Positions 46,055 to 55,080 are shown, numbered from the stretch's first letter. The stretch is 64,000 nucleotides of DNA from Bacillus sp. 165 (GCF_017742235.1 NZ_JAGHKQ010000003.1:434001-498000); one strand, 5' to 3'. Notes: a model not told the origin generated them from the letters alone. Translations and numbers: made by a program.

Positions 46055-46345
46055 ATGTATTACAATCCATATATGATACCATACATGCCGATGCGCGCTT
46101 ATCCACAGGAGCCGACTGGTCAGCAAGTCCAGCAGGCTGTTGGTTCGCAATATCAATCATTGAAAATGCCGGTTCTGCAATTGGTTGCTCCATGGGTACA
46201 GTACGGCTTGAAGGAAGCACAATCCACATCCTATGAGCACGCGATGACAGAGGTAGCAGCAATTGCTTACCTAGTGGGAAAAGGATACGATCCAATGATG
46301 GCACATTACATTGTAGAATCTTGGGAGAAGAATGAGCAGTTTTAA
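46055..46345 (+). CDS. Small protein of unknown function
   Basis: 96 residues with AAAGGGGGATGCAAA before the ATG. The N-terminus is rich in Tyr, Pro and Met (MYYNPYMIPYMPMRAYP). The C-terminal half is helical (PVLQLVAPWVQYGLKEAQ, AMTEVAAIAYLVGKGYDPMMAHYIVE). No family is recognised. The good ribosome binding site and the following terminator support a real gene. Tyr/Pro-rich heads like this are common among Bacillus spore-associated proteins, which is only a hint. Confidence 0.7.
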   Translation: MYYNPYMIPYMPMRAYPQEPTGQQVQQAVGSQYQSLKMPVLQLVAPWVQYGLKEAQSTSYEHAMTEVAAIAYLVGKGYDPMMAHYIVESWEKNEQF

Positions 46346-46649
46346 TTTTATATTGTAAGAGAATGAAAACATCTGTAACGTGTTATAGATGTTTTTATTA
46401 TGCAATCCATAGAAATCTATTTTACACTCGTATTCTCCCCATTTCGCTCCGGTAACAACTTTTTCCTTTTATTCTGTACTAATCGCGCATGGTTTTAAAT
46501 ATTGTAGTATGGGTCTGTCTCAAGTATAACAATCACTTACTTTACCAAAACCGCAATTGTGTATCTACCCATATGAGTACAGCTGTTGTTCCTTCTTCCG
46601 TTTTCACGCATAAGATAACACCAAACTATGAACAAGGAGGCGGAAAAGA
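46346..46649. other. Intergenic region with one terminator
   Basis: About 300 bases with the terminator at 46367-46396 and the presumed promoter of the coiled-coil gene. Nothing else is seen. Confidence 0.5.
46367..46396 (+). terminator. Terminator of the 96-residue protein gene
   Basis: AAAACATCT...AGATGTTTTT stem-loop, about 20 bases after the stop codon. Confidence 0.7.
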
Positions 46650-47411
46650 ATGAGCTTATTTATCAATAATAATGACCACCCTGATGTCTATAAAAATGAT
46701 AAAAAACTAGATACATCCAATCAAGGGATGGTACGGCATAATGCTTTACTCGAATTAATTCAAGAGCAGCAAACAGCAAACATGAGACTTGCGCAATCAT
46801 TGGCTGAGCTTAAAGAACACTATAAGCAGCTAGAAGAAGCTCAGAGCGTGCAGTGGAAGAATGTTAATAGCCAAATGAATGATCTTACCACCAGCAACCG
46901 TCATCGTGAAAAGCTAGATATCGAGATGCTGCAGCGGTTAAATATACTAGATGAAAAACATACCAATCTACACACGATTTTGGAAAATGAAGCAGCATTA
47001 AAGCAATCCATAATAGACGAAATGAGCAGTCTGCATGAATCCAGTCAAAGCATTGCCAGCCGCTTAGATAAAAACGAAGCTGCTAACGAGCAGCTCTATG
47101 GGCAGTTAAATGAACAGCTCACACTTCAAAAAGAAGTCGTCGAGCGATTATCAAAGCAAGAAGAATTTCAAGAACAGGTACTTACACGACTGGACACACA
47201 AGAAGCATTAACAGAAAAAATATCACGCCAGCTCAATCACATTCGCTCAATTATATTTGAGCGAGCAAACTATTTAGCTACAAAACTTGAAGACGGCTAT
47301 AAGCTGACCTCTTCCTATGTATACAAACTGATGACAGGTTCCGAGAAACCATTAACCTTCACCTCCATCAATGATAAAAGAAAAAAGAAGCAGGAGCATT
47401 CTGATGGATGA
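46650..47411 (+). CDS. Coiled-coil protein of unknown function
   Basis: 253 residues behind AAGGAGGCGGAAAAG. From ~30 to 215 it is almost continuous heptad-pattern coiled coil, rich in Glu, Gln, Leu and Asn (ALLELIQEQQTANMRLAQSL, QLYGQLNEQLTLQKEVVERL), with a basic end (NDKRKKKQEHSDG). There is no signal peptide or membrane helix. The heptads include roughly repeated LDKNEA..LY / LSKQEE..EQ / LDTQEA..EK units ~22 residues apart. Homologues are not recognised; a structural or spore-layer role would be a guess. Confidence 0.7.
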   Translation: MSLFINNNDHPDVYKNDKKLDTSNQGMVRHNALLELIQEQQTANMRLAQSLAELKEHYKQLEEAQSVQWKNVNSQMNDLTTSNRHREKLDIEMLQRLNILDEKHTNLHTILENEAALKQSIIDEMSSLHESSQSIASRLDKNEAANEQLYGQLNEQLTLQKEVVERLSKQEEFQEQVLTRLDTQEALTEKISRQLNHIRSIIFERANYLATKLEDGYKLTSSYVYKLMTGSEKPLTFTSINDKRKKKQEHSDG

Positions 47412-47470
47412 GTGTATAACTGAAAAAAACTCTAGAAACACTTGCCATCACTAACTCTATCTCGCACTAA

Positions 47471-47500
47471 AACAGCTGCCAGTTCACTCTGGCAGCTGTT
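47471..47500. terminator. Shared bidirectional terminator
   Basis: Perfect stem AACAGCTGCCAG/CTGGCAGCTGTT around TTCACT, between convergent genes (coiled-coil gene and ABC-2 permease gene). Confidence 0.75.
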
Positions 47501-47507
47501 ACATTTA

Positions 47508-48197
47508 TTATTCTACATCTTCCTTATCGAGGTTACGTATTGCCGCATATGACATTCCAATTCCCATCGTCACCCATAAAAGTGACAGCAGTATACTAGA
47601 CTTCCAGCTTTGATAAATTGCAGAAATCAAAAATGTATTAATGAATACGAGTAAAACAATAAAAGCAGATACAGTTGTAGCCGATACAGATTTTCTTCTC
47701 ATACCGAAAAAAAGAGGAACTAGACTCGCTCCAACTGCTGCAATTGAAAAAATAACCATTTTCGCCATTTCCCTTAGTAAAATCACAACAGTCAGCGTTT
47801 CAGGAATATAATGGAACTTCATATCCACACACAAAAACACGATAGCGATTATCACATTTGAGCATATAACCAATCCAAAGGTCACACTGCAAATCAGTAG
47901 TACTTTTGCTATAAACAACTTCTTCCGCGGAACAGGATATGTGAATAACACAGAAATGGTTTTATTTTTATACTCATCAATCACCACTCTTGCGATTAAA
48001 ACAGAAGCTATAACAATATACATCATTCTGACGTAGCTCCCAATATCCATAAATACGATTTCATAATTATCATATTCCTCGTTTGGAGCAGCATTAAATA
48101 TAAACCAAAACGTCAGAAGCACATTCCCTATAAGTGTGAATTTGAACAATCTCCCAAATGCCGCCTTAGCCCATTCTAATTTGATTAATCTAATCAT
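47508..48197 (-). CDS. ABC-2 type permease (YcbO-like)
   Basis: 229 residues from ATG 48197 (AAGGCGG upstream inside the ATPase gene, overlapping by eight bases). Six membrane helices, with the first long loop and YKNKTISVLFTYPVPRKKLFIAKVLL typical of lantibiotic-immunity-like permeases. It pairs with the ATPase gene before it. The gene set ATPase 308, permease ~230, kinase 311 and regulator 231 residues matches B. subtilis YcbLMNO. It probably exports or detoxifies a membrane-active peptide. Confidence 0.8.
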   Translation of the reverse strand: MIRLIKLEWAKAAFGRLFKFTLIGNVLLTFWFIFNAAPNEEYDNYEIVFMDIGSYVRMMYIVIASVLIARVVIDEYKNKTISVLFTYPVPRKKLFIAKVLLICSVTFGLVICSNVIIAIVFLCVDMKFHYIPETLTVVILLREMAKMVIFSIAAVGASLVPLFFGMRRKSVSATTVSAFIVLLVFINTFLISAIYQSWKSSILLSLLWVTMGIGMSYAAIRNLDKEDVE

Positions 48198-49113
48198 GAA
48201 CGCCACCGCCTTGAATCAAAGCAAGAAAATGCTCTTCCAGCGAAACATTCTTTTTGTTTAACGCCTCAATTCCGACATCATGCATAATTAATGTTTTGGC
48301 AATATCTACAGGTGATACATGCGGTTCATATATACGAATTGCATTCACATCCACCATCTTATAATTGACGATGCATAGCTTTTCTTCTAAAATGAATGCG
48401 GCTTGCTTACCGTTTGTTGTGACGACCTCTATATATTCGCTGTATTTGCTATGGATACTCTCCATAGAAACTTCCTCGATTAATTTTCCTTGATTAATGA
48501 CCCCAATCGTATCTGCAATTTGCTCGACCTCCTGCAAAATATGACTGGAAATAAGCAACGTCATACCGTATTCTTTGGATAATACACGAAACAGTTCCCG
48601 CAATTCATGGATACCGATTGGATCCATGCCATTAATAGGCTCGTCTAAAATCAATAATTCAGGACGGGTACAAACCGCCCTGGCAATACCGAGTCGTTGC
48701 TTCATACCGAGAGAGAACTCTTGCACTGGCTTATTGTCAATTTGTTTTAATTGAACCAGCTCCAACGCCTCATCTATCGCTTTTTTATCGTAGTATCCCA
48801 TATACTTGCAATGAACATCTAAATTTTCTTGTGCTGTCAAATGATTATAAAAAATAGGATATTCAATGATACTGCCTATTCTTTTAAATACTTCATACGA
48901 AGTCGTCAATAAAGGTTCGCCAAATATTTCAATGCTTCCGCTCGTCGGCTTCACTAGACCTGTCAGCATCTTCATTACCGTTGTTTTACCTGCACCATTC
49001 GGTCCGAGAAAGCTGTAGATTTCCCCTTTTTTAATGTTCATATTTATGTTCGCAACAACTTCTTTATTTTTATAGGATTTGCTCAAATTCACCGTTTGTA
49101 AAATGTAAGTCAC
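48190..49113 (-). CDS. ABC transporter ATP-binding protein (YcbN-like)
   Basis: 307 residues. Walker A GPNGAGKTTVMKML (~38), signature FSLGMKQRLGIARAV (~135), Walker B LLILDEPINGMDP, and His switch ISSHILQEVEQIAD. The sequence is of the BcrA/LanF class, with a ~90-residue C-terminal extension. LGMKQR in place of LSGGQ is standard for this class. Co-transcribed with the permease gene after it. Confidence 0.87.
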   Translation of the reverse strand: MTYILQTVNLSKSYKNKEVVANINMNIKKGEIYSFLGPNGAGKTTVMKMLTGLVKPTSGSIEIFGEPLLTTSYEVFKRIGSIIEYPIFYNHLTAQENLDVHCKYMGYYDKKAIDEALELVQLKQIDNKPVQEFSLGMKQRLGIARAVCTRPELLILDEPINGMDPIGIHELRELFRVLSKEYGMTLLISSHILQEVEQIADTIGVINQGKLIEEVSMESIHSKYSEYIEVVTTNGKQAAFILEEKLCIVNYKMVDVNAIRIYEPHVSPVDIAKTLIMHDVGIEALNKKNVSLEEHFLALIQGGGVHD

Positions 49114-49203
49114 ATTCTATCTCCCTCTCCTTACACTGCCGAACTTACAGGAAGTATTTTCATTTCACCATTCTAAAAAAATCTTTCATCTGCATATAAA
49201 GAA

Positions 49204-50139
49204 TTAGTAGGGGGGTCTTTTCAATTGAACAGTAAATACCGTTTTTTCATATGGCTTACTTTGAAGAAAAATCTGCCCTCCTATTTGCTCAACAAGCCTC
49301 TTTGTAATAGCGAGACCAAGGCCGCTGCCTTGATACGAATGATTTCTGGAATCTTCCAGTGTATACAGCCTGTCAAACACAAGTTGTTTATGTTGTGCGC
49401 TAATCCCTTTTCCTCGGTCCCATACGTCAATAAAGATATGCTCACTGTCGTTTCGTAAAGTAATTCCTACAATGTTACCATCCTTCCCATAACGAATGGC
49501 ATTTGAAATTAGATTGTGCAAAATTCTTTCTAACGCTTCCTCATTTCCAAGTGCATAAAGCATCCGTTCAGGTATTTGAATAGCTACTTCAAATTCTTGC
49601 AACGTAAGGCTTTCATAAAAAAAGAGAATCGCATTTTTACAGACTTCACTTATATTGATTTTTGATAAAGGTAATTCTTTATCCCCAGATTCCAATTTAG
49701 CTAAATCGAAAAATTTGTTCATTAGCTGCAGTATTTCTTCAGCTTTCTTATGGACCTTGTTCACTAATCGATTCCTGTCTTCTTCGGTTAATTCTTGATT
49801 ATGTGAAATAGTTTCTGTAAGACCAAGCACCACTGTCAATGGCGTCTTTAGGTCATGAGACATGTTGGAGAGCATTTTTTTTATAGACGTTTCTGTTCTT
49901 ACATAATTTGCCGTGACTTTGCGGTTATGATCAAGCAATCGATTGAGACTGACTAAGATGTTCTGTAAGACCTCATCGTCTGTGAATAACAACACCTTTT
50001 CAGATGTGCCGCCTGACACAATATTACTCAGTTTGTTATGGATATAAACGAGACTCTCCGTCCTTCTCTTTCTGGACCGATATTGCATATAGTTAAGAAT
50101 ACATAAGGCAATGATGACGCAAAGCAACAGAGGAATCAT
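49204..50139 (-). CDS. Sensor histidine kinase with a single N-terminal helix (YcbM-like)
   Basis: 311 residues. One membrane helix (~2-17) is followed directly by a cytoplasmic dimerisation region, with no extracellular sensor. HisKA phospho-His ~95 in NMSHDLKTPLTV; ATPase boxes HNLISNAIRYG, DRGKGIS, FDRLYTLEDSRN and GSGLGLAITKRL are all present. The lack of a sensing domain suggests that the signal comes via a partner, as with transporter-coupled kinases in peptide-antibiotic modules. One base separates it from the regulator gene. Confidence 0.85.
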   Translation of the reverse strand: MIPLLLCVIIALCILNYMQYRSRKRRTESLVYIHNKLSNIVSGGTSEKVLLFTDDEVLQNILVSLNRLLDHNRKVTANYVRTETSIKKMLSNMSHDLKTPLTVVLGLTETISHNQELTEEDRNRLVNKVHKKAEEILQLMNKFFDLAKLESGDKELPLSKINISEVCKNAILFFYESLTLQEFEVAIQIPERMLYALGNEEALERILHNLISNAIRYGKDGNIVGITLRNDSEHIFIDVWDRGKGISAQHKQLVFDRLYTLEDSRNHSYQGSGLGLAITKRLVEQIGGQIFLQSKPYEKTVFTVQLKRPPY

Positions 50140-50140
50140 C

Positions 50141-50836
50141 TTAAAACTCCCCCAGCTTATACCCTATCCCCCACACTGTTTTTACATATCGCGGAGAGGA
50201 TGGATCATCTTCAATTTTTTCCCGTAATCTGCTGATATGGACATTGATTGCATTTTCATCTCCATGGTATTCATCCTTCCAAACTGTACGGTATATTTGT
50301 TCCTTTGAAAACGCCCGCTTAGGATTCATCATAAACAGCTTTAAAATCTGAAATTCTTTAGCAGTCAGCTTGATCTCTCTTCCTTGCTTCTTTACTTGAA
50401 AATTTTTAATATCCAGCGTCACTTCGTGGGTATGAATAAGCACCGTCTCCTCTTCCTTGTTTGGCGGCGAATATTCCGTCACTCGCCGAAGTGCAGCTTT
50501 GATTCTTGCTGAAAGCTCAATTAAGGAGTAGGGCTTTGTAAGGTAATCGTCTGCTCCAAATCCTAGTCCTAACGCTTTATCTATATCACTGTCCTTAGCG
50601 GAAACAATGACAATTGGTATATAGCTTTTTTCTCGAACGAGCTTCAAAAAATCCATGCCATTCAAATTCGGCAGCATCAAATCCAGCAAAATTAAATCAA
50701 AGGACTCCTCTCCAAACAGCCGAAGCGCCTCTTCTCCATCAAGAGCATGAATCACTTCGAACCCTTCCTTTTGCATATAATGAACAACCATTTCAGCAAT
50801 GGCCGGATCATCTTCCACTAGCATGATTTTCGTCAT
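50141..50836 (-). CDS. OmpR-family response regulator (YcbL-like)
   Basis: 231 residues. Receiver with LVEDDPAIAEM, phospho-Asp ~52 in LILLDLMLPNLNG, and Lys in DYLTKPYS. The winged-helix output domain has RAFSKEQIYRTVWKDEYHGDENAINVHISRLREKI. It is flanked by kinase (downstream) and permease (upstream) genes on the same strand, 33 bases from the latter. It most likely activates this six-gene operon in response to a cell-envelope peptide. Confidence 0.88.
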   Translation of the reverse strand: MTKIMLVEDDPAIAEMVVHYMQKEGFEVIHALDGEEALRLFGEESFDLILLDLMLPNLNGMDFLKLVREKSYIPIVIVSAKDSDIDKALGLGFGADDYLTKPYSLIELSARIKAALRRVTEYSPPNKEEETVLIHTHEVTLDIKNFQVKKQGREIKLTAKEFQILKLFMMNPKRAFSKEQIYRTVWKDEYHGDENAINVHISRLREKIEDDPSSPRYVKTVWGIGYKLGEF

Positions 50837-50869
50837 TGTACACCACCATTTTCCACCTGCATTTTATAT

Positions 50870-51823
50870 TTATACAATATCTCGTTTGTTAAAAGAAAGA
50901 AAGGCAACACCGATGAATATGGCATAATAGAGCATTACTATTCCAAACGAAAAAGAAAACGTCATTCCATCTATCTCCGGTACTCCTGTTTCATATACTG
51001 TTAAATCTGTATTAGTGAAAAGAAGATATTTCATCCAATCATATCCACCCAGTACAACTGTTGCTGCAAATAAACCGACAAATAACGAAATCCCTACGGC
51101 GACTGCGCTGTTTTTTACAACTGTTTGAATCATAAAAGCAAGAGTCACATAGCTCATCATGCCTATAAAGTTCCAAACCGTATGCTTGCCTATGAGTATT
51201 ACAACATGCTCTTTCAGCATTACACCGTCTTGCAAGCGATACATAAACAGAGGCGTGTCATTTCCAAAAAACAAAAAGCCTGCGAAAAAGCTGATTCCTA
51301 CCGAAAAAAGATACAGCAAAGCACCAAATAACAGAAGAGAAATATATTTCGCACCCAGAATTTTACTGCGGCTGTGAGAGCGTGTCAGCAAAAACTTAAT
51401 CGTTCCATAAGAATGTTCTTTTGCTACCATTTGCGCACCGTATACAATCAAAATAAGCATGGTGATGCTGGTCAAACGCTTCATGTCAACCATCGCATAC
51501 ATAAACCCAAGCGCACTTTCCTGTTCGAACGGCTCTATATCATGGTCAAGATGATATTGGTTTTCTTTCCATCTCGTGACACCAGAATATTCTGTATCAT
51601 CCATTCCTTGCAATTGCTCTTTTGACAGACCCATTTCTTTTTCAATCATTTCGTTAGCCTTTATGAGCTGCTCCTGCCAAGTCCCTTCTTTTTCTTCAGC
51701 TTTATCATGCATCACCGCAGCTGCGATAACACAAAACAAAACAGGAATTAGAAATGCTATCATAATCGATTTTGTTTTACTTATTTTCAACCATTCATTT
51801 TGTATCAGCTTAAGCAATTTCAT
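50870..51823 (-). CDS. ABC-2 type permease (bacitracin/lantibiotic-type)
   Basis: 317 residues, coupled to the ATPase gene: AGGAGG lies in that gene's last codons. One N-terminal helix (IMIAFLIPVLFCVIAAAVM) is followed by a ~90-residue, highly charged outer loop (EKEGTWQEQLIKANEMIEKE ...), then five helices and the conserved AKEHSYGTIKFLLTRSHSRSKILGAKYI. The large extracellular loop after helix 1 distinguishes it from the second, shorter permease of the cluster. Confidence 0.82.
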   Translation of the reverse strand: MKLLKLIQNEWLKISKTKSIMIAFLIPVLFCVIAAAVMHDKAEEKEGTWQEQLIKANEMIEKEMGLSKEQLQGMDDTEYSGVTRWKENQYHLDHDIEPFEQESALGFMYAMVDMKRLTSITMLILIVYGAQMVAKEHSYGTIKFLLTRSHSRSKILGAKYISLLLFGALLYLFSVGISFFAGFLFFGNDTPLFMYRLQDGVMLKEHVVILIGKHTVWNFIGMMSYVTLAFMIQTVVKNSAVAVGISLFVGLFAATVVLGGYDWMKYLLFTNTDLTVYETGVPEIDGMTFSFSFGIVMLYYAIFIGVAFLSFNKRDIV

Positions 51824-52736
51824 TTCCTCCTGTCAGTTCTAAAAATGACTCTTCAAGTGAACGCTTCTTCTCTTCAATACGAAAAATTGAAATATCCTTT
51901 TCAACAAATAGTTTTACAATATCTGGAATACGGGTATTGTCTATCTTCACTGTTACTCCCATCCGATTATGATCCAGACCTATCACTCGAACATATTCTA
52001 TTTCTTGCAAAATACTCTTCGCTTTCTTACTATCATTTATGATAAATTCCATTATCACCACTTGTTCCCTATCTTGATGAATATGCTGTGTGGTAACCAG
52101 CTTACCATTTTGAATGACCACTACGCGATCACACATCAACTCCACTTCAGAAAGCAAATGGCTTGAAACAAGAACAGAGACGCCCTCCTCATGTGCAATA
52201 TGCTGCAAATACTCTCTCACTTCCCGTATCCCCGCAGGGTCCAATCCATTTGTCGGCTCATCTAGAATAATTAAGGAAGGGCGATGTAAAAGAGCTTGCG
52301 CAATCCCTAAACGCTGCCTCATTCCAAGCGAATAGGTTCTCACCTTCTTATGCATGGCTTGTTTCAGTCCAAGCAATTCAATCATCTCTTCCACACGTTC
52401 TTTCGTTACATTTTCAGACATTCGTGCATATTGCATTAAATTATCGTAACCCGTTAAAAACGGATAAAATTCCGGATTTTCAATAATACCGCCGATACAC
52501 TCCATCGCTTTACCGAATGATGTTTGTATACTGATTCCATTTATAAATACATCTCCTTCCGATATCTTCATCAATCCCATTATCATGCGCATTACCGTTG
52601 TTTTCCCGGCTCCGTTTGGACCTAGCAATCCAACTACTTCGCCTCTTCGTACTGTAAAGCTTAGATTATCGACAAAGTTCACGCCTTTGAATTTCTTTGT
52701 TACATTTTGCAATTCCAATATACTATCCTTTTCCAT
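51810..52736 (-). CDS. ABC transporter ATP-binding protein (BcrA-like)
   Basis: 308 residues behind GAGGAAGATTG. Walker A GPNGAGKTTVMRMI (~42), signature YSLGMRQRLGIAQALL, Walker B LIILDEPTNGLDPAG, switch His VSSHLLSEVE. It heads the six-gene minus-strand operon: ATPase, permease, regulator, kinase, ATPase, permease. BcrA-type transporters confer bacitracin or lantibiotic resistance. The presence of uppP next door, divergently transcribed, fits a lipid-II-cycle theme. Confidence 0.88.
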   Translation of the reverse strand: MEKDSILELQNVTKKFKGVNFVDNLSFTVRRGEVVGLLGPNGAGKTTVMRMIMGLMKISEGDVFINGISIQTSFGKAMECIGGIIENPEFYPFLTGYDNLMQYARMSENVTKERVEEMIELLGLKQAMHKKVRTYSLGMRQRLGIAQALLHRPSLIILDEPTNGLDPAGIREVREYLQHIAHEEGVSVLVSSHLLSEVELMCDRVVVIQNGKLVTTQHIHQDREQVVIMEFIINDSKKAKSILQEIEYVRVIGLDHNRMGVTVKIDNTRIPDIVKLFVEKDISIFRIEEKKRSLEESFLELTGGNEIA

Positions 52737-53057
52737 TCAATCTTCCTCCTGTTCGAAAGCTACCAGTCTATCATTTCCTTATACTGTATTGTACCTTGCT
52801 GCATTTTCATTTCTATTTCGTAAATCTTAAGAATTTCTTTCGAGATTGAAATTAAAAGCTAATAGAAGGACGGCTAATAATCAGACATTCTCTTTCCATT
52901 TTCCATAATTCACGAAATGGATAGTTGTTATTGTATGGACAACCCTTCTAATATCGTTTACACTTTGATGTGGACTATGTTTTATTTACAAGATGTGTTA
53001 ATCTGTAAAACTACTGCTTGGAAAATTTACTGAATTAAAATAAGGAGAAAGTAAACA
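52737..53057. other. Divergent intergenic region (ABC operon / uppP)
   Basis: 321 bases with the promoters of both units. CTTAAGAATTTCTTTCGAGATTG near 52826-52848 is a loose inverted repeat, not a convincing operator. No gene. Confidence 0.5.
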
Positions 53058-53885
53058 ATGGATTTTCTTACAATTGTAAAAGCGATTATTTTAGGCCTTG
53101 TGGAAGGTTTAACAGAGTTTGCTCCTGTTTCTTCAACCGGTCACATGATTATTGTCGATGATATGTGGCTGAAGTCAGGAGAATTTTTAACGAAATATGC
53201 AGCTAATACCTTTAAGGTTGTCATTCAGCTCGGCTCCATTTTAGCGGTTGTTGTTGTCTTTAAGGATCGCTTCATTGAAATGCTTGGACTGCGCCGCAGT
53301 AAAAATGCCGCTTCCAACCCTAGCCGTTTGAAGCTGACACAGGTGATTGTGGGACTTATCCCTGCCGGAGTGCTAGGAGTGCTGTTCGAAGACTATATTG
53401 ATGAGTACTTATTTTCCACAGGTACAGTATTGATCGGCTTAGTGATCGGGGCAATTTTTATGATTTTGGCTGATATATTCGCTAAGAAAACACCGAAAAC
53501 AGAAACGGTTGACCAAATTACGTACAAACAAGCGTTTCTAATCGGACTAATTCAATGCTTCTCACTATGGCCAGGCTTCTCTCGTTCCGGTTCGACTATT
53601 TCAGGCGGTGTACTGCTTGGAATGAGCTACCGCGCTGCAGCAGATTTCACCTTTATTATGGCTGTTCCGATTATGTGCGGTGCAAGCTTGTTATCCTTGC
53701 TGAAAAACTGGCAATATATGACGATGGATTCTCTTCCATTTTTCATCGCAGGCTTTCTCAGCGCGTTCGTGTTCGCTTTAATTTCCATCCGCTTCTTCTT
53801 GAAGCTGATTAATAAAATCAAGCTTATGCCATTTGCGATTTATCGTATTGTCTTGGCAGCAGTGATTTACTTTATATACTTTTAA
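53058..53885 (+). CDS. uppP: Undecaprenyl-diphosphatase UppP (BacA)
   Basis: 275 residues behind AAGGAGAAAGTAAAC. Both BacA motifs are intact: EGLTEFAPVSSTGH (~17-30) and PGFSRSGSTISGG (~170). Eight or so membrane helices. It converts undecaprenyl diphosphate to the monophosphate, renewing the carrier for peptidoglycan; overproduction gives bacitracin resistance. Monocistronic, divergent from the peptide-resistance-type operon. A third carrier phosphatase in this window, after the BcrC-like and PAP2 proteins. Confidence 0.93.
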   Translation: MDFLTIVKAIILGLVEGLTEFAPVSSTGHMIIVDDMWLKSGEFLTKYAANTFKVVIQLGSILAVVVVFKDRFIEMLGLRRSKNAASNPSRLKLTQVIVGLIPAGVLGVLFEDYIDEYLFSTGTVLIGLVIGAIFMILADIFAKKTPKTETVDQITYKQAFLIGLIQCFSLWPGFSRSGSTISGGVLLGMSYRAAADFTFIMAVPIMCGASLLSLLKNWQYMTMDSLPFFIAGFLSAFVFALISIRFFLKLINKIKLMPFAIYRIVLAAVIYFIYF

Positions 53886-53888
53886 TAC

Positions 53889-53926
53889 AAAAACACAGAC
53901 CGGCAGAAGTCGATCTGTGTTTTTTA
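53889..53926 (+). terminator. Terminator of uppP
   Basis: AAAAACACAGA...TCTGTGTTTTTT stem-loop; it also serves the convergent VOC gene that ends at 53927. Confidence 0.8.
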
Positions 53927-54295
53927 CTATGCTTTAAAATAGTTCAGCACCCAGGTAATATTGTTTTGATCAGTAACTTGTCCATGCAGCGCTCCAAAAA
54001 ATGTATCCTGCAATTCTACTGCGACCTTTCCGTTTTCACTCAGCGCATCATACACCCGTCTGATTTCTTCTTCACTTTCACATTGCAGCATGATTTTCAC
54101 TTTGTCTCCCGCAGCATACTCCTTGCGGTAAGAGTCAGAAAAATGGATTACACCGCTGCCGATAGACAGCTCGGCATGAAGAACCTTGCCGGCATGCTCA
54201 TTCAACACCTTAATGTCTCCCCCTAAAATACTTTGATAGTAGTTTACTGCCTCTGTACAATTATCAACAATCACAAACGGATATACATTTTTCAC
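53927..54295 (-). CDS. VOC-family (PhnB/YyaH-like glyoxalase fold) protein
   Basis: 122 residues from the GTG at 54295, chosen because GAGGGGGAA lies six bases upstream; an ATG 36 bases earlier overlaps the ArsR gene end. It reads KNVYPFVIVDNCTEAVNYYQ, LGGDIKVL and ALHGQVTDQNNITWVLN, the DUF/PhnB branch of the vicinal-oxygen-chelate fold. No substrate can be assigned. Third gene of the SRPBCC-ArsR-VOC operon. Confidence 0.8.
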   Translation of the reverse strand: MKNVYPFVIVDNCTEAVNYYQSILGGDIKVLNEHAGKVLHAELSIGSGVIHFSDSYRKEYAAGDKVKIMLQCESEEEIRRVYDALSENGKVAVELQDTFFGALHGQVTDQNNITWVLNYFKA

Positions 54296-54320
54296 TGGTA
54301 ATTCCCCCTCGATAGCATTG

Positions 54321-54638
54321 TTATTTTTCATTAAATAACTTCTGTAAATTCATGATTTTCTCATCCCAGAATTGCTCATAATACATGAGCCAATCCTTTA
54401 CCTCTTTTAACGCATGCGGATTCAGCTCATAAATCCTTGCTCTGCCGACCTTCTCTTCTTTTACAAGATTTGCCCCTTTTAAAATTTTAAGATGCTTGGA
54501 AACCGCCGTTCGGGTAACCGGAAAATGGTCGGATATATCCGTGACATTCATCTTTTCCTTCGCCAAAAGAGATAAAATCTCCCGGCGGGTCGGGTCCGCA
54601 ATCCCATCAAAAACGTCGTACTTAGGAGCTGCACTCAT
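54321..54638 (-). CDS. ArsR-family transcriptional regulator (metal-independent type)
   Basis: 105 residues from ATG 54638 with GGAAGGGAACTGA upstream. Winged helix: FDGIADPTRREILSLLAKEKMNVTDISDHF and recognition helix TRTAVSKHLKILKGANLV. There is no ELCVC metal box and few cysteines, so it is the kind that pairs with SRPBCC (AHSA1) proteins. It sits one base from the SRPBCC gene. Twin palindromes in the operon promoter are probable binding sites. Confidence 0.87.
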   Translation of the reverse strand: MSAAPKYDVFDGIADPTRREILSLLAKEKMNVTDISDHFPVTRTAVSKHLKILKGANLVKEEKVGRARIYELNPHALKEVKDWLMYYEQFWDEKIMNLQKLFNEK

Positions 54639-54639
54639 T

Positions 54640-55059
54640 TCAGTTCCCTTCCACATAATTAGTAAGACGTACAAAGCAATGCTTAACCCATCCTTCATCA
54701 AGCAGTTCGCGAATCGGCTTCGTATGCTCAGACCAACCGGAATGCGTCAGCTTAAATTCTGTCTTACCGTCTAGGTCCTTTAGTTCAATAGTCACCAATA
54801 AATTGTCAAGACCTCCGCCATTCCACGTAAAAGCAAGCACATGAGGCTTTTCAAGCACAGTCACTTCACATTGAATCGTCCCATCCCAATTTCCTCTTGG
54901 CGATGATTTCATCGTAAACGCTGCCCCAAGCTTCGGAACAAACGTATTTTCCATCAGCCACAACGCCAATCCTTCTGCCGTTGCAACTGTATCCCATACT
55001 TTAGAAATTGGAGCATTCAAAATTAATCGATGCTTAATATCAGGCACTTGGCTTATCAT
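54640..55059 (-). CDS. SRPBCC (AHSA1/START-like) protein
   Basis: 139 residues behind AGGAGGATGATTAC. It reads KHRLILNAPISKVWDTVATAEGLALWL, PRGNWDGTIQCEV and VLAFTWNGGG, then TEFKLTHSGWSEHTK, the AHSA1 fold with its hydrophobic ligand cavity. It is the first gene of the operon. Such pairs with ArsR regulators are common, with unknown ligands. Confidence 0.85.
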   Translation of the reverse strand: MISQVPDIKHRLILNAPISKVWDTVATAEGLALWLMENTFVPKLGAAFTMKSSPRGNWDGTIQCEVTVLEKPHVLAFTWNGGGLDNLLVTIELKDLDGKTEFKLTHSGWSEHTKPIRELLDEGWVKHCFVRLTNYVEGN

Positions 55060-55080
55060 GTAATCATCCTCCTAAAAAAC

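Noticed and set aside
52826-52848. Loose inverted repeat between the ABC operon and uppP as a regulator binding site
   Set aside because: The arms match poorly and there is no second copy within the operon promoter.
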